Origin: Roseovarius sp.
Lineage (GTDB): Bacteria > Pseudomonadota > Alphaproteobacteria > Rhodobacterales > Rhodobacteraceae
Reading direction: 5' to 3'
Assembly: GCA_021775255.1 (NCBI GenBank)
Contig: JAJFIA010000015.1
Coordinates: 1-64,000 of the forward strand
DNA: 64,000 bases
Both the position numbers and the translations under genes were made by a program. Every line of letters begins with the position of its first letter. Position 1 is the stretch's first letter. Below the pieces are notes generated by a model. The model saw only the letters and a list, made by a program, of their open reading frames with translations. It was not told the DNA's origin and searched no databases. Positions 54,233 through 63,388 of the stretch are shown here, in pieces.

Positions 54233-54709
54233 ATGTCTCGCACCATCGACTATGGAAATCTGATGCACAAGGCCATGCGCAGCCTGATACAAGAGGTGCT
54301 GACAGATGTGCGCGACAACGGCCTGCCCGGCGCGCATCACTTTTTCATAACCTTTGACACAACCCATCCGGACGCCCGCCTCGCCGATTGGCTGAAAGAA
54401 CGCTATCCTGATGAGATGACCGTGGTGATGCAAAACTGGTATGATGAGCTTGAAGTCAGCAACACCGGCTTTTCAGTGACGCTGAATTTCGGCGATGCCC
54501 CGGAAAACCTCTATGTGCCATATGATTCAATCCAGACATTTGTTGACCCGTCGGTCGAGTTTGGCCTGCGCTTTGAAGCCCCCGAGGAAAGCGACGACGA
54601 GGGTCAGAACACCCCGGGCCATGAGGCCCCGATTACCGAGGATGCCTCACCCGATACGGATAAAAAGCCCGACGCCGAGATCGTAAGCCTCGATAGTTTT
54701 CGCAAGTAA
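54233..54709 (+). CDS. sspB: SspB-family ClpXP adaptor
   Basis: 158 residues. Begins [23 protein letters not shown] and contains [16 protein letters not shown] and [33 protein letters not shown], the alphaproteobacterial SspB fold. After a flexible acidic linker the C-terminus IVSLDSFRK is the ClpX-binding (XB) motif. SspB binds the ssrA tag and delivers tagged proteins to ClpXP; the tmRNA gene is at 30545-30789. The start at 54233 has GGGGAA upstream. Its downstream neighbour is fumC. Confidence 0.93.
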   Translation: MSRTIDYGNLMHKAMRSLIQEVLTDVRDNGLPGAHHFFITFDTTHPDARLADWLKERYPDEMTVVMQNWYDELEVSNTGFSVTLNFGDAPENLYVPYDSIQTFVDPSVEFGLRFEAPEESDDEGQNTPGHEAPITEDASPDTDKKPDAEIVSLDSFRK

Positions 54710-54776
54710 ACGCTGCCTTGTCAGCCGGTTCGCAGGCGAAAAATTGTCAATATCACCACTCATCAGGAACACATAT

Positions 54777-56168
54777 ATGACCACCACGCGCACAGAAACC
54801 GATAGTTTTGGCCCCCTTGAAGTACCGGGCGACAAATACTGGGGGGCACAGACGCAGCGCTCGCTGATCAATTTTCCCATCGGCTGGGAGAAACAACCCA
54901 TCGCCATCGTGCGCGCGCTTGGAGTGATCAAGAAGGCCTGTGCGCAGGCCAATATTACCCTTGGCAAGCTTGACGATCAGCGCGGGCAGGCGATCATTCA
55001 GGCCGCCGGCGAGGTGATTGACGGCAAGTTTGATGATAATTTCCCGCTGGTAGTGTGGCAGACCGGTTCAGGCACCCAATCCAACATGAATGCCAATGAG
55101 GTGATTGCCAACCGCGCGATTGAAATCCTTGGCGGCGTGATCGGATCAAAAGACCCGGTTCATCCAAATGATCATTGCAATATGGGGCAATCCTCGAATG
55201 ATACCTTCCCCACCGCGATGCATATCGCCACCGCGATGACCGCGCGTGATGTGCTGCTGCCGGGGCTTGAGAAGCTGCATGCCGGGCTCATGCAGAAGGT
55301 GAAACAATTTGACGGCATCATCAAGATTGGCCGCACCCACACACAAGACGCGACACCGCTCACCCTGTCGCAGGAATTTTCCGGCTATACCCATCAGGTG
55401 GCCATGGGTATAGAGCGTGTCAAAGATGCATTGGGCCGGATTTACGAGCTGGCTCAGGGTGGCACGGCTGTGGGCACTGGCCTGAACACGACGGTAGGCT
55501 GGGATAAGATGGTGGCGGCGAACATGGCCGAAATCACCGCCCTGCCCTTTGTCACGGCCCCCAATAAATTCGAGGCTCTGGCAGCGCATGATGCGCTTGT
55601 GGAAATCTCGGGCGCGTTGAAAACCGTGGCTGCAAGCCTGTTCAAGATTGCCAATGACATCCGGTTTCTCGGCTCCGGGCCCCGCTGTGGGCTGGGTGAG
55701 CTGATCTTGCCGGAAAACGAGCCTGGCAGCTCGATCATGCCCGGCAAGGTCAATCCCACCCAATGCGAGGCGCTGACACAGGTTTGTGCGCAGGTCATGG
55801 GCAATGATGCCGCCGTGGGTTTTGCCGGCTCGCAAGGGCATTTCGAATTGAATGTCTATAAACCGATGATGGCCTATAACGTGTTGCAATCCATGCAACT
55901 TCTGGGCGATGCCAGCGCCACATTCACGCAAAACCTGATTGACGGGCTGCAGGCCGATGAGGCCCGGATTGACAAGCTGATGCGCGAAAGCCTGATGCTT
56001 GTCACGGCCCTTGCCCCCGAGATCGGCTATGACAATGCCACCAAGGTTGCCAAAACCGCCCATAAGAACGGCACCACCCTGAAGCAAGAGGCCATTGGGC
56101 TTGGTTTTGTCGATGAAGAAACATTTGATCGCGTTGTGCGGCCGGAAAATATGGTGGGGCCAAAATAA
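54777..56168 (+). CDS. fumC: Class II fumarate hydratase
   Basis: 463 residues of the fumarase/aspartase superfamily. Hydration of fumarate to malate in the TCA cycle. The signature [15 protein letters not shown] is near residue 317, and [15 protein letters not shown] and [11 protein letters not shown] are present. ATG at 54777 with AGGAA upstream. The stop overlaps the DUF4169 gene start by one base. Confidence 0.95.
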   Translation: MTTTRTETDSFGPLEVPGDKYWGAQTQRSLINFPIGWEKQPIAIVRALGVIKKACAQANITLGKLDDQRGQAIIQAAGEVIDGKFDDNFPLVVWQTGSGTQSNMNANEVIANRAIEILGGVIGSKDPVHPNDHCNMGQSSNDTFPTAMHIATAMTARDVLLPGLEKLHAGLMQKVKQFDGIIKIGRTHTQDATPLTLSQEFSGYTHQVAMGIERVKDALGRIYELAQGGTAVGTGLNTTVGWDKMVAANMAEITALPFVTAPNKFEALAAHDALVEISGALKTVAASLFKIANDIRFLGSGPRCGLGELILPENEPGSSIMPGKVNPTQCEALTQVCAQVMGNDAAVGFAGSQGHFELNVYKPMMAYNVLQSMQLLGDASATFTQNLIDGLQADEARIDKLMRESLMLVTALAPEIGYDNATKVAKTAHKNGTTLKQEAIGLGFVDEETFDRVVRPENMVGPK

Positions 56169-56344
56169 TGGCCAATCCGGTTAACCTCAACCGGGCCCGA
56201 AAGGCGAAAGCGCGGGCAGATGCGGCGGCAAAGGCCGATGAAAATGTGGTCAGGCACGGGCGCACGAAAGCGCAAAAAACGCTTGATAAGGCCCGTGCGC
56301 AGAAGCAACGCCAGATGCTTGATCAGCATAAATCCGAGCCATGA
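56168..56344 (+). CDS. DUF4169 family protein
   Basis: 58 residues, too short for routine ORF lists but clear: [21 protein letters not shown], then VRHGRTKAQKTLDKARAQKQRQMLDQHK. This is the small, basic, helical DUF4169 family with the conserved INLNRARKAKxR start and HGRTKAxK block. It overlaps fumC by one base and the RHH gene by four (ATGA), so all three are translationally coupled. Function unknown. Confidence 0.9.
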   Translation: MANPVNLNRARKAKARADAAAKADENVVRHGRTKAQKTLDKARAQKQRQMLDQHKSEP

Positions 56345-56559
56345 ACAAACGCCCTGTCAAACATTCCCTCACCTTGCGCGGCCACCGCACCAGTGTCTCG
56401 TTAGAGAATGAATTCTGGCAGGCTTTTTGTGAAATATCAGTGGAATTAGGCAAACCGATCAATGCCTTGGCGGCTGAAATTGATGAAGATCGCGGGCTTG
56501 AATCGGGCCTTGCTACGGCCATCCGGTTATACGTCCTCAAACATTATCAAAAGCTCTGA
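56341..56559 (+). CDS. Ribbon-helix-helix domain protein
   Basis: 72 residues. Pattern KHSLTLRGHRTSVSLENEFWQAFCEISVELGKPINALAAEID, an RHH_4-type DNA-binding fold, followed by a short helical tail. Found downstream of fumC and DUF4169 in Rhodobacterales. It could be a transcription factor for the operon or another target; unproven. Ends at the AT-rich double hairpin. Confidence 0.88.
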   Translation: MNKRPVKHSLTLRGHRTSVSLENEFWQAFCEISVELGKPINALAAEIDEDRGLESGLATAIRLYVLKHYQKL

Positions 56560-56560
56560 T

Positions 56561-56611
56561 GCAAAAGTTTTCTAAAAACTTTTGCAAATCTTTTATTTAA
56601 AAGATTTGGGC
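56561..56611. repeat. AT-rich double-hairpin repeat, copy 2 (bidirectional terminator)
   Basis: CAAAAGTTTT / AAAACTTTTG (56562-56571, 56575-56584) and CAAATCTTTT / AAAAGATTTG (56585-56594, 56599-56608). It is the reverse complement of the copy at 11811-11863, with the same flanking GCCC. It lies between convergent RHH and P450 genes, and its right part overlaps the last codons of the P450 gene. Confidence 0.88.
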
Positions 56612-57979
56612 ATCTGCCCGCGAACTCACATGTAACCAAATACCGTTTTTACCCCGCACCGTCAGATGTGCCACAGGCTTGGGCTCACACCCCGGCACTA
56701 TTTCAAACCGAAATGCCTGCACCATCAACGAGAGTAAAAGCGGCCCCTCGATCATGGCAAACCCTGCCCCGGTACAGACCCGCTGCCCGGCTGAAAACGG
56801 GATATAGGCATTGCGCATGCATTCCTTGCCATTTTTAGTGGCAAAACGCGCAGGATCAAATTCATCGGGCCTGTCCCACAGACGGGTATGGCGGTGCAAA
56901 TGCCACGGGCTCAGCACCACTTGCGCGCCTTTGGGCACTGCACGATCCCTGAATTTTTCCGGGCACGCGGCCTCACGCACCATCATCGGCACCGGGGGAT
57001 AAAGCCGCAGTGTTTCCCGAAACACATCACGCGAAATTCTGAGCTTGCTCACCTGAGAAAAATCAATCTGCCCTCGGCCCAACACTTCCTGGGCCTCAGC
57101 CGCCAGCCGATCCTGCCACTGAGGATAGAGCGCCAGCAGATAAAGCGCCCAGGCCAGCGCAGAGGCACTTGTTTCATGACCGGCAAGAAAAAAAATCGCC
57201 ACCTGATCAACCATCTCATCTGTGCCAAACCGCTGCCCGGTCTGCGGATCCTCGGTGGTCATGATTTTGGTGGCCAGATCATCAGGGGCAGTTCCCGATT
57301 TGATCTCATGCGCACGGGTCGATGTGAGCGCAGTGATCAGCGCCCGGATATCGCGCGCGGTTTCACGGGTTTTGCGGCCGTGAAAGCGCGGAAACCATTT
57401 GGGCAGAGGAAGCAATGCGCCCAGATTGACAACTGGCTGGCTGCGCTGATGCGCGCGAAATTTTGCAAAAACCCGGGCGGCCATATCATGCTCGATCGGG
57501 ATTGAAAACAATGTGCGAAAGATCACATCCGCCGCCACATGGCTGGTTTGTTCTTCGATCTCGACCGCTGTGCCATCGGCCAGACCCTTCAGCCGCGCCA
57601 CCGCCCCCTGCCCGGCGGTAAGCATCGCCGGAAAGGTATCACGCAGCCGCCCGCCCTCAAACGCCGGGTCAATGATCCGCCGTTGGCGTTTCCATGTCTC
57701 GCCATTGGTGACAAAGACCGAATTGCCCAGAAGCGGCGAAAGCCCCTCACGAATGCGCCTGGATTTAGGGAAGTCATCGGGGCGCTGCCTGAGCACAAGA
57801 TCGACAAGATCAGGCTGATTGCACAGGTAAGAGCGGAAAAAAGGCGTGCGAAATTCGGCCATCCAGGCGCGGTACAGCCGCTCGGGCTGCGCCGATAGAA
57901 GATCCTGGCGAAACAGCCTCAGATAGCGCCAGAGCGAGACTTTCCCTTTGCGCGGCTCGGGTTTTGGGGGCAAAATCAT
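56597..57979 (-). CDS. Cytochrome P450
   Basis: 460 residues. I-helix AGHETSASALAWALYLL, K-helix ETLR (ExxR), and the heme-binding PFSAGQRVCTGAGFA with Cys about residue 402. No N-terminal membrane anchor, so soluble. Bacterial CYP of unknown substrate; partner ferredoxin genes are not in the window. The start overlaps the end of the membrane hydrolase gene by 4 bp. The stop codon lies inside the repeat at 56561-56611, so the final residues (DAQIF) are encoded by repeat DNA. Confidence 0.9.
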   Translation of the reverse strand: MILPPKPEPRKGKVSLWRYLRLFRQDLLSAQPERLYRAWMAEFRTPFFRSYLCNQPDLVDLVLRQRPDDFPKSRRIREGLSPLLGNSVFVTNGETWKRQRRIIDPAFEGGRLRDTFPAMLTAGQGAVARLKGLADGTAVEIEEQTSHVAADVIFRTLFSIPIEHDMAARVFAKFRAHQRSQPVVNLGALLPLPKWFPRFHGRKTRETARDIRALITALTSTRAHEIKSGTAPDDLATKIMTTEDPQTGQRFGTDEMVDQVAIFFLAGHETSASALAWALYLLALYPQWQDRLAAEAQEVLGRGQIDFSQVSKLRISRDVFRETLRLYPPVPMMVREAACPEKFRDRAVPKGAQVVLSPWHLHRHTRLWDRPDEFDPARFATKNGKECMRNAYIPFSAGQRVCTGAGFAMIEGPLLLSLMVQAFRFEIVPGCEPKPVAHLTVRGKNGIWLHVSSRADAQIF

Positions 57980-59184
57980 GGGGCCATATCCCGATAGCCT
58001 GATCCTGGGGTTTCAATCCGGCTGTTTGATGGCGCGCGGCCAAAGTAGCGCGCCGCTAATGTCATCGGCCCGGCTGTGATCTGGAAATAATCGTAATCGG
58101 CGGGCCGGTCAAAGGCGCACATATATTGGAAATGCAACCGAAAAAACCGCCAGCGCAGGGATTTCCAGCGTTCGGGGCTCAGGGTTTGGGTGAAAGCCGC
58201 CGAAAGCACCAGCGGCCAGCGCTTTTTCTCAGGTGCCACACCGGATACCGCCACCGGATCACAAAGTGCAAATGACGCGCCATCGCCGGGAGCTGAAACA
58301 TCCACCCATGTCAGCGCATCACAGGTGCTCAGATAGGCCAGATCACGGCGCAAGATATCCGCACCCTCAAGGAATGAAACCATCGGAACAACCTGACCGA
58401 GGGATAAAAACCCCAGTTGCGGGCCATCAACGCGCACATTCCCCCCCCGGATCAAATCCGCCAGAACCGACACCGCCAGATGCGCCCCCGAGGAATGCCC
58501 CACCACCAGAACCTCATCGGCATCTCCCTGTAATGCAAGTGAAATTTCTTGAGTAAACTCGGCCATCCGGGCCACAAGCGCGGGCGGATTGGCCCCGTTG
58601 AAGCGCGCGGAAAAGGCATAATCATGCATCAGGTAATAAGCAAAAAACCGGTTGTCACACTTGCGAAACCATTCCAGTACAAAAGGGACAATCACCAACC
58701 CGAACCATCCCAGCCAGGGATGAATCATCTGCAATATGCGCCCCACCCCCCAGGCCAGCAGAAGCGCCAGAACAAGCTGCACCAGCAAAAACAAAACCGG
58801 ATAAAGCGCGGTCAGAACCGGCCCCTTGCGCAGCCGCATCAGCCGGAATAACGCCCCCGATGAAATATAGGTCCAGGCTGTGCGAAAAAGCAGCAAGTAC
58901 GTGCCCAATATCCCCTTCTCCATGCTGTCGCGCACAATATCGGACCATAAAAGCACATCGAAATCGGCCTGTGTGATCTGCCCGTTGATATGGGCCTCAA
59001 CATGCCAGCCAAAACGCCCCCCCGCCTGCTTTGGGGTCTGGCTGATTTCATAGCCGGAAATCCCCGCCTGTGCGGTGCTTTCGCTGCGGTAAAGCTCGCG
59101 GTAGCGGCGCGGATGGATCGGGTCATAGCCCGGAATATAAAAAACATGCCTGCGACGCACGGGATGTAAATCTGAACTGCTCAT
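57976..59184 (-). CDS. Membrane alpha/beta-hydrolase-like protein
   Basis: 402 residues. Two central hydrophobic segments (TALYPVLFLLVQLVLALLLAW and LGWFGLVIVPFVLEW) separate an N-terminal cytosolic part (RRRHVFYIPGYDPIHPRRY) from a region with VLVVGHSSGAHLAV, a GxSxG nucleophile elbow. Serine hydrolase activity is likely; a catalytic His/Asp is not obvious. Coupled to the P450 by a 4-bp overlap and so likely in the same pathway. No close family recognised. Confidence 0.72.
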   Translation of the reverse strand: MSSSDLHPVRRRHVFYIPGYDPIHPRRYRELYRSESTAQAGISGYEISQTPKQAGGRFGWHVEAHINGQITQADFDVLLWSDIVRDSMEKGILGTYLLLFRTAWTYISSGALFRLMRLRKGPVLTALYPVLFLLVQLVLALLLAWGVGRILQMIHPWLGWFGLVIVPFVLEWFRKCDNRFFAYYLMHDYAFSARFNGANPPALVARMAEFTQEISLALQGDADEVLVVGHSSGAHLAVSVLADLIRGGNVRVDGPQLGFLSLGQVVPMVSFLEGADILRRDLAYLSTCDALTWVDVSAPGDGASFALCDPVAVSGVAPEKKRWPLVLSAAFTQTLSPERWKSLRWRFFRLHFQYMCAFDRPADYDYFQITAGPMTLAARYFGRAPSNSRIETPGSGYRDMAP

Positions 59185-59225
59185 TTCCCGATAAATCTAG
59201 CGCAGGATTGGGGCAAGAGTAAGCC

Positions 59226-59978
59226 CTAACCAAGAACAGCCAGCGCCGGGAATACCTCAAGCAGCCAGAATGAAAAAGCCGAGAAGCCGCCGGTTAGCAT
59301 CAATAGCCCGATGGTCCAGAGCAGCAGCCCCATGATCCGCTCGATCTGCTGCATATGCCGCTTCATCCAGCCCATGAAACCGGTGAGCCTTGGCAGGAAG
59401 GCCGCGACCAGCAAAAACGGCACACCAAGGCCAATGGCATAGATGCCCAACAGGAATGTGCCGCGTGTGACCGAACCCTCGGAAGCGGCCAGCGACAGGA
59501 TTGCACCAAGTTGCGGGCCAATGCAGGGCGTCCAGCCAAAGGCGAAAGCAAGGCCCAGAATATAGGCACCAAAAGCTGATCCGCCCCGGTCGCCCACATC
59601 CACCCGGGCCTCACGATCTAGGAAGGGAATGCGGAAAACCCCGATGAAATGCGCCCCGAAAATCATCACAAGTATGCCCGCCAAAGCATTGAAATAGCTT
59701 TGATATTGCAAAAATGCAGCGCCAATGGCCGAGGCGGTGAAGCCAAGGAACAAAAACACCGTGGAGAGGCCGAGCACAAAGAACAAAGCGGGCAGTACTG
59801 CGCGGGCGCGGGCGCTTGATTTATCCGACAGATCGGCCAATGTGACACCGCTCATATAGGCCAGGTACGGCGGCACAATCGGCAGCACGCAGGGGCTGAG
59901 AAATGAGATGATCCCGGCCATCAGCGCCACGATCATCGCCGGAAGCAGACCGGCATCAATGATTTCGATTCCAAACAT
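59226..59978 (-). CDS. ccdA: CcdA-family cytochrome c biogenesis protein
   Basis: 250 residues, six helices. Redox cysteines are in SFLSPCVLPIVPPY and FGWTPCIGPQLG. CcdA passes electrons from thioredoxin across the membrane for cytochrome c maturation. Divergent from the TusA-like gene across a 92-bp spacer. 41 bp from the start of the hydrolase gene. Confidence 0.93.
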   Translation of the reverse strand: MFGIEIIDAGLLPAMIVALMAGIISFLSPCVLPIVPPYLAYMSGVTLADLSDKSSARARAVLPALFFVLGLSTVFLFLGFTASAIGAAFLQYQSYFNALAGILVMIFGAHFIGVFRIPFLDREARVDVGDRGGSAFGAYILGLAFAFGWTPCIGPQLGAILSLAASEGSVTRGTFLLGIYAIGLGVPFLLVAAFLPRLTGFMGWMKRHMQQIERIMGLLLWTIGLLMLTGGFSAFSFWLLEVFPALAVLG

Positions 59979-60070
59979 AATTCCGACATAAACAATTCAA
60001 AGCGCCGCGTCACCCGGCATTTGATCACAACCCTGTGGACAGCCCGCCGCAAGCCTCGTATCTCTGGCGC

Positions 60071-60310
60071 ATGGAAATTTCCGAGACCATAGATGCCCGT
60101 GGATTGCTCTGCCCGTTGCCGGTTCTGAAACTGCGCAAACGGCTGAAATCCCTGGCGGTGGGGCAATGCGCCCTGCTGTTGGCCGATGATCCGGCGGCGA
60201 TGGTTGATGTGCCGCATTTTTGTGCCGAATCCGGCCATGAATTGCTGGATATCCGCCCCCATGAAGCGGCGCAGGCCTTTTGGGTGAAAAAATCCGCCGC
60301 CACGCTCTGA
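60071..60310 (+). CDS. TusA-family sulfurtransferase
   Basis: 79 residues with the TusA motif ARGLLCPLPVLKLRKRL; the Cys of CPxP carries the persulfide. An in-frame ATG at 60035 is unlikely because the usual start is MEISETIDARG. Probably delivers sulfur to tRNA thiolation or molybdenum cofactor pathways. A terminator follows at 60317-60342. Confidence 0.9.
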   Translation: MEISETIDARGLLCPLPVLKLRKRLKSLAVGQCALLLADDPAAMVDVPHFCAESGHELLDIRPHEAAQAFWVKKSAATL

Positions 60311-60316
60311 TTGAAA

Positions 60317-60342
60317 AACGCCGCGCTTGAAAACGCGGCGTT
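60317..60342. terminator. Bidirectional terminator between tusA-like and rne
   Basis: Perfect 9-bp stem AACGCCGCG / CGCGGCGTT (60317-60325, 60334-60342), A-rich on the left and T-containing on the right. Confidence 0.8.
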
Positions 60343-60364
60343 ATCAGTATCATAGAGATCAAAG

Positions 60365-62962
60365 TTAACGTCCGACCGACCACCAACCCCGGCGCTTTAC
60401 CTTTGGTTTCGGGCTGTCTGCGGGCAGAGCTTTGACCGGGGCCTTGGCCAGGGCCGGTGCCGCTTCGGACACCTCAGGAACCGGGGCAACCGGTTCCGAA
60501 ACTGTCATGGCCACAGGTTCATTTACAGCTTCGGCCACCGCTTCGGCCTCGGGGGTTTTTTTCCGGCTGCGGCGCGGTTTCTTCGGCTTTTCAGCCGCAT
60601 TATCCGCCTTGACCTCTGCCGCCTCGTGGGCTGCTTCCGCATCTGCCTCGGCCTTTTTGCGCGGCCTGCGGGTGCGTTTGGGCTTGTCTTCTGAAGCCTT
60701 TTCAGCATCCCCCGCTGCAGCCTCATCCACAGATCTTTGCGGCGCATTCGTACCTGCCTCAGCAGGTGCCTGGGCCTCGGGATTCTCTTCCGTTATGCTG
60801 TCATCAGATGCCGACAAATCCCCGTCATTTTCCGAAGTACCGGATTTTGAACGGCGGCGGCGGCGGCGGCGGCGCTTCTTGGGTTTGGCCTCATCTGTAT
60901 CCGGGGCTGCCGGGGCTTCGGCCTCTTCCTCTGCGGCCGCAGTGCTCTCATCAATCTCATCCATCAGCGAGCTGTCAACCGACACAACCGGTGCTGTGGC
61001 TTCGGGCAGTTTGCGGGTTGCGGTCTTGAATTTTTCAAGGCTGAAATCAGGGCTGATCAGCATCGGATCGCCCTCAATCCGCACCGAAAGCCCGTAGCGC
61101 GCCTCGATCTGTGCCACATGCTCGCGCTTTTGGTTCATCAGGAAATTGGCAATCCCGACCGGGCATTTCACCAGCACTTCGCGCGAACGACGCCGGGTGC
61201 CCTCTTCTTCGATCTGGCGCAGAATGCTCAGCGCCAGATTATCGTCCGAGCGGATAAGGCCGGTGCCGTGGCAGGCGCCACAGGGCTGGGTCGTGGCCTC
61301 GATCATGCCGGGGCGCAGGCGCTGTCGGCTCATCTCCATCAGGCCAAAACCACTGATCCGGCCCACCTGAATGCGCGCCCGATCGGTTTTCAGCTTGTCC
61401 TTCATGCGTTTTTCAACGGCGGTATTGTTGCGCCGCTCGTCCATGTCGATGAAATCAATCACGATCAGGCCCGCAAGATCGCGCAGGCGCAACTGCCGCG
61501 CCACCTCATCCGCCGCCTCAAGGTTGGTTTTGGTTGCGGTTTCCTCGATCGAGCCTTCCTTGGTGGCGCGGCCCGAGTTCACATCAATCGCCACCAGAGC
61601 CTCGGTCACACCGATCACGATATAGCCGCCGGATTTGAGCTGCACCGTCGGGTTGAACATGCCGCTGAGATAGCTTTCCACCTGATGACGGGCAAAAAGC
61701 GGCATCGATTCCTGATAATGCTTCACGTTCTTGGCGTGGCTTGGCATGATCATTTTCATGAAATCCTTGGCGATGCGGTAGCCGCGCTCGCCCTCGACAA
61801 GAACCTCGTCAATCTCGCGGTTATAAAGATCACGGATCGAGCGTTTGATCAGATCGCCCTCTTCATAGATTTTCGCCGGGGCGATGGATTTCAGCGTCAG
61901 TTCGCGGATTTGCTCCCACATGCGTTGCAGATATTCATAATCGCGCTTGATCTCGGATTTGGTGCGTTTGGCCCCTGCGGTGCGCACGATCAGGCCCGCG
62001 CCCCTGGGCACATCAATCTCATTTGCGATTTCTTTGAGCTTCTTGCGATCCACCGCGTTGGTGATCTTGCGGCTGATACCGCCGCCGCGCGCGGTGTTGG
62101 GCATCAGCACGCAATAGCGGCCTGCGAGGCTGAGATAGGTGGTCAGGGCAGCGCCCTTGTTGCCGCGCTCTTCCTTGACGACCTGCACCAGAAGGATCTG
62201 GCGCATCTTGATGACTTCCTGAATTTTATAGCGGCGCGGGCGCGGCTTGCGCGGCGGGCGGATGTCTTCGCTGTCATCCTCATCGGCGACCGATTCAATG
62301 GTTTCATCCTTGGCGGCAGCATCCGCTGCTTTGGCAAAATCATCATCCTCATCGGGTAGCTCGGGATGGGCGTCTTTGATGGTTTCTTCCGCAGGGGTTT
62401 CCAAAGCTGCATCAACTGGCGTGTCAACCGGTTCTTCCACCGGCGTTTCCGCAACGGTTTCCATTGGCGAGGAGCCTTCCGGCGTGGCCTCATTGGCGGG
62501 CGTGTCGCCCATAGGATCAATGGTTTCCATGCCGGAAATTTCGCCGTTATCCACCTCGGTGCTGACAATGGCATCCTCCGATGTGGTTTTGGCCGCCCGG
62601 GATTTTGAGCGCGTGCGCGGCCGGCGCTTGGGCTTTTTCTCGTCTTCCTCGTCGCGGGTTGTCATTGCCTCGGCATAGGCACGCTCTTCTTCCATCAGCG
62701 CTTCACGGTCGGCCACGGGAATCTGGTAGTAATCCGGGTGAATTTCCGAGAACGCCAGAAAACCATGCCGGTTGCCGCCGTATTCCACGAACGCGGCCTG
62801 CAATGAGGGTTCTACCCGGGTGATTTTCGCCAGATATATGTTGCCAGCTAGCTGGCGTTTGTTTTCTGATTCAAAGTCGAATTCCTCAACCTTGTTTCCA
62901 TCCACCACCACAACGCGGGTCTCTTCCGCGTGGGTGGCGTCGATAAGCATTTTCTTAGCCAT
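60365..62962 (-). CDS. rne: Ribonuclease E
   Basis: 865 residues. N-terminal S1 domain (MAKKMLIDATHAEETRVVV, then NIYLAKITRVEPSLQAAFVEYG) interrupted by a charged insert of about 150 residues (about 100-250, rich in Glu, Asp and Lys). Then the RNase E/G core with the catalytic DFIDM (FIDMDERRNN), Zn-link CGACHG, and a C-terminal unfolded region of Glu/Ala and Arg runs (KKRRRRRRRRSK) that scaffolds the degradosome. Split S1 is typical of alphaproteobacteria. Start 62962 chosen as MAKKMLIDATHA; an ATG at 62977 also exists. A long leader precedes it. Confidence 0.95.
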   Translation of the reverse strand: MAKKMLIDATHAEETRVVVVDGNKVEEFDFESENKRQLAGNIYLAKITRVEPSLQAAFVEYGGNRHGFLAFSEIHPDYYQIPVADREALMEEERAYAEAMTTRDEEDEKKPKRRPRTRSKSRAAKTTSEDAIVSTEVDNGEISGMETIDPMGDTPANEATPEGSSPMETVAETPVEEPVDTPVDAALETPAEETIKDAHPELPDEDDDFAKAADAAAKDETIESVADEDDSEDIRPPRKPRPRRYKIQEVIKMRQILLVQVVKEERGNKGAALTTYLSLAGRYCVLMPNTARGGGISRKITNAVDRKKLKEIANEIDVPRGAGLIVRTAGAKRTKSEIKRDYEYLQRMWEQIRELTLKSIAPAKIYEEGDLIKRSIRDLYNREIDEVLVEGERGYRIAKDFMKMIMPSHAKNVKHYQESMPLFARHQVESYLSGMFNPTVQLKSGGYIVIGVTEALVAIDVNSGRATKEGSIEETATKTNLEAADEVARQLRLRDLAGLIVIDFIDMDERRNNTAVEKRMKDKLKTDRARIQVGRISGFGLMEMSRQRLRPGMIEATTQPCGACHGTGLIRSDDNLALSILRQIEEEGTRRRSREVLVKCPVGIANFLMNQKREHVAQIEARYGLSVRIEGDPMLISPDFSLEKFKTATRKLPEATAPVVSVDSSLMDEIDESTAAAEEEAEAPAAPDTDEAKPKKRRRRRRRRSKSGTSENDGDLSASDDSITEENPEAQAPAEAGTNAPQRSVDEAAAGDAEKASEDKPKRTRRPRKKAEADAEAAHEAAEVKADNAAEKPKKPRRSRKKTPEAEAVAEAVNEPVAMTVSEPVAPVPEVSEAAPALAKAPVKALPADSPKPKVKRRGWWSVGR

Positions 62963-63388
62963 GTTGTCCAATTGCACCGCGGCAATAGTGCCTGCCCCGG
63001 TGGGGCGGAAGATCGCAGGCGGTGTCTGATAAGGGCGATTGCGGGCAAAAGTATACCGGGGCCGCGCACGACCTTTGCGATATTACCTATATGTTGCACG
63101 CGCTTCATCGCGGTTTTTCTTCTCCGGTGCCTGACACGCATACCGCGCAGGTCACCCATTCAAAGCCCAGTCTGTCCATCAGGAAGGCCGGGCAGTCTCA
63201 CTGGCCCCTGTATCAGGGGCCTAATCGGTCTGAGCGGGATGTGCATTGCTGCTGTCCCATTCAGCGAAACTCAATCGGCGGGCGCAGATCAGCGCCATGT
63301 GCCGTTTCTCTACATAAAGCTATGACAGAGCAAATTACAACAACCAAAAGAACTATCTTTATGGTTGTGAAATTTATTGTGTATACAC
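62963..63388. promoter_or_regulatory. Long rne leader and spacer
   Basis: 426 bp between the DctD-type gene and rne. A perfect hairpin GGCCCCTG-TAT-CAGGGGCC is at 63203-63221. No gene is convincing: the open frames here are poor. rne leaders in enterobacteria are long and bind RNase E for self-control; whether this one does is unknown. The part 63300-63388 is AT-rich and may hold the rne promoter. Confidence 0.45.

Noticed and set aside
61118-62359. 413-codon open frame on the strand opposite rne, and similar long frames at 60432-61097, 55146-56087 and 22143-22910
   Set aside because: They are antisense shadows of well-identified genes (rne, fumC, folE2). Their length follows from the high GC content and codon bias, and their products match nothing.
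62848-63159. Small gene ahead of rne
   Set aside because: The frame overlaps the rne coding start, has no good ribosome site and a basic, low-complexity product; a leader region is a better explanation.
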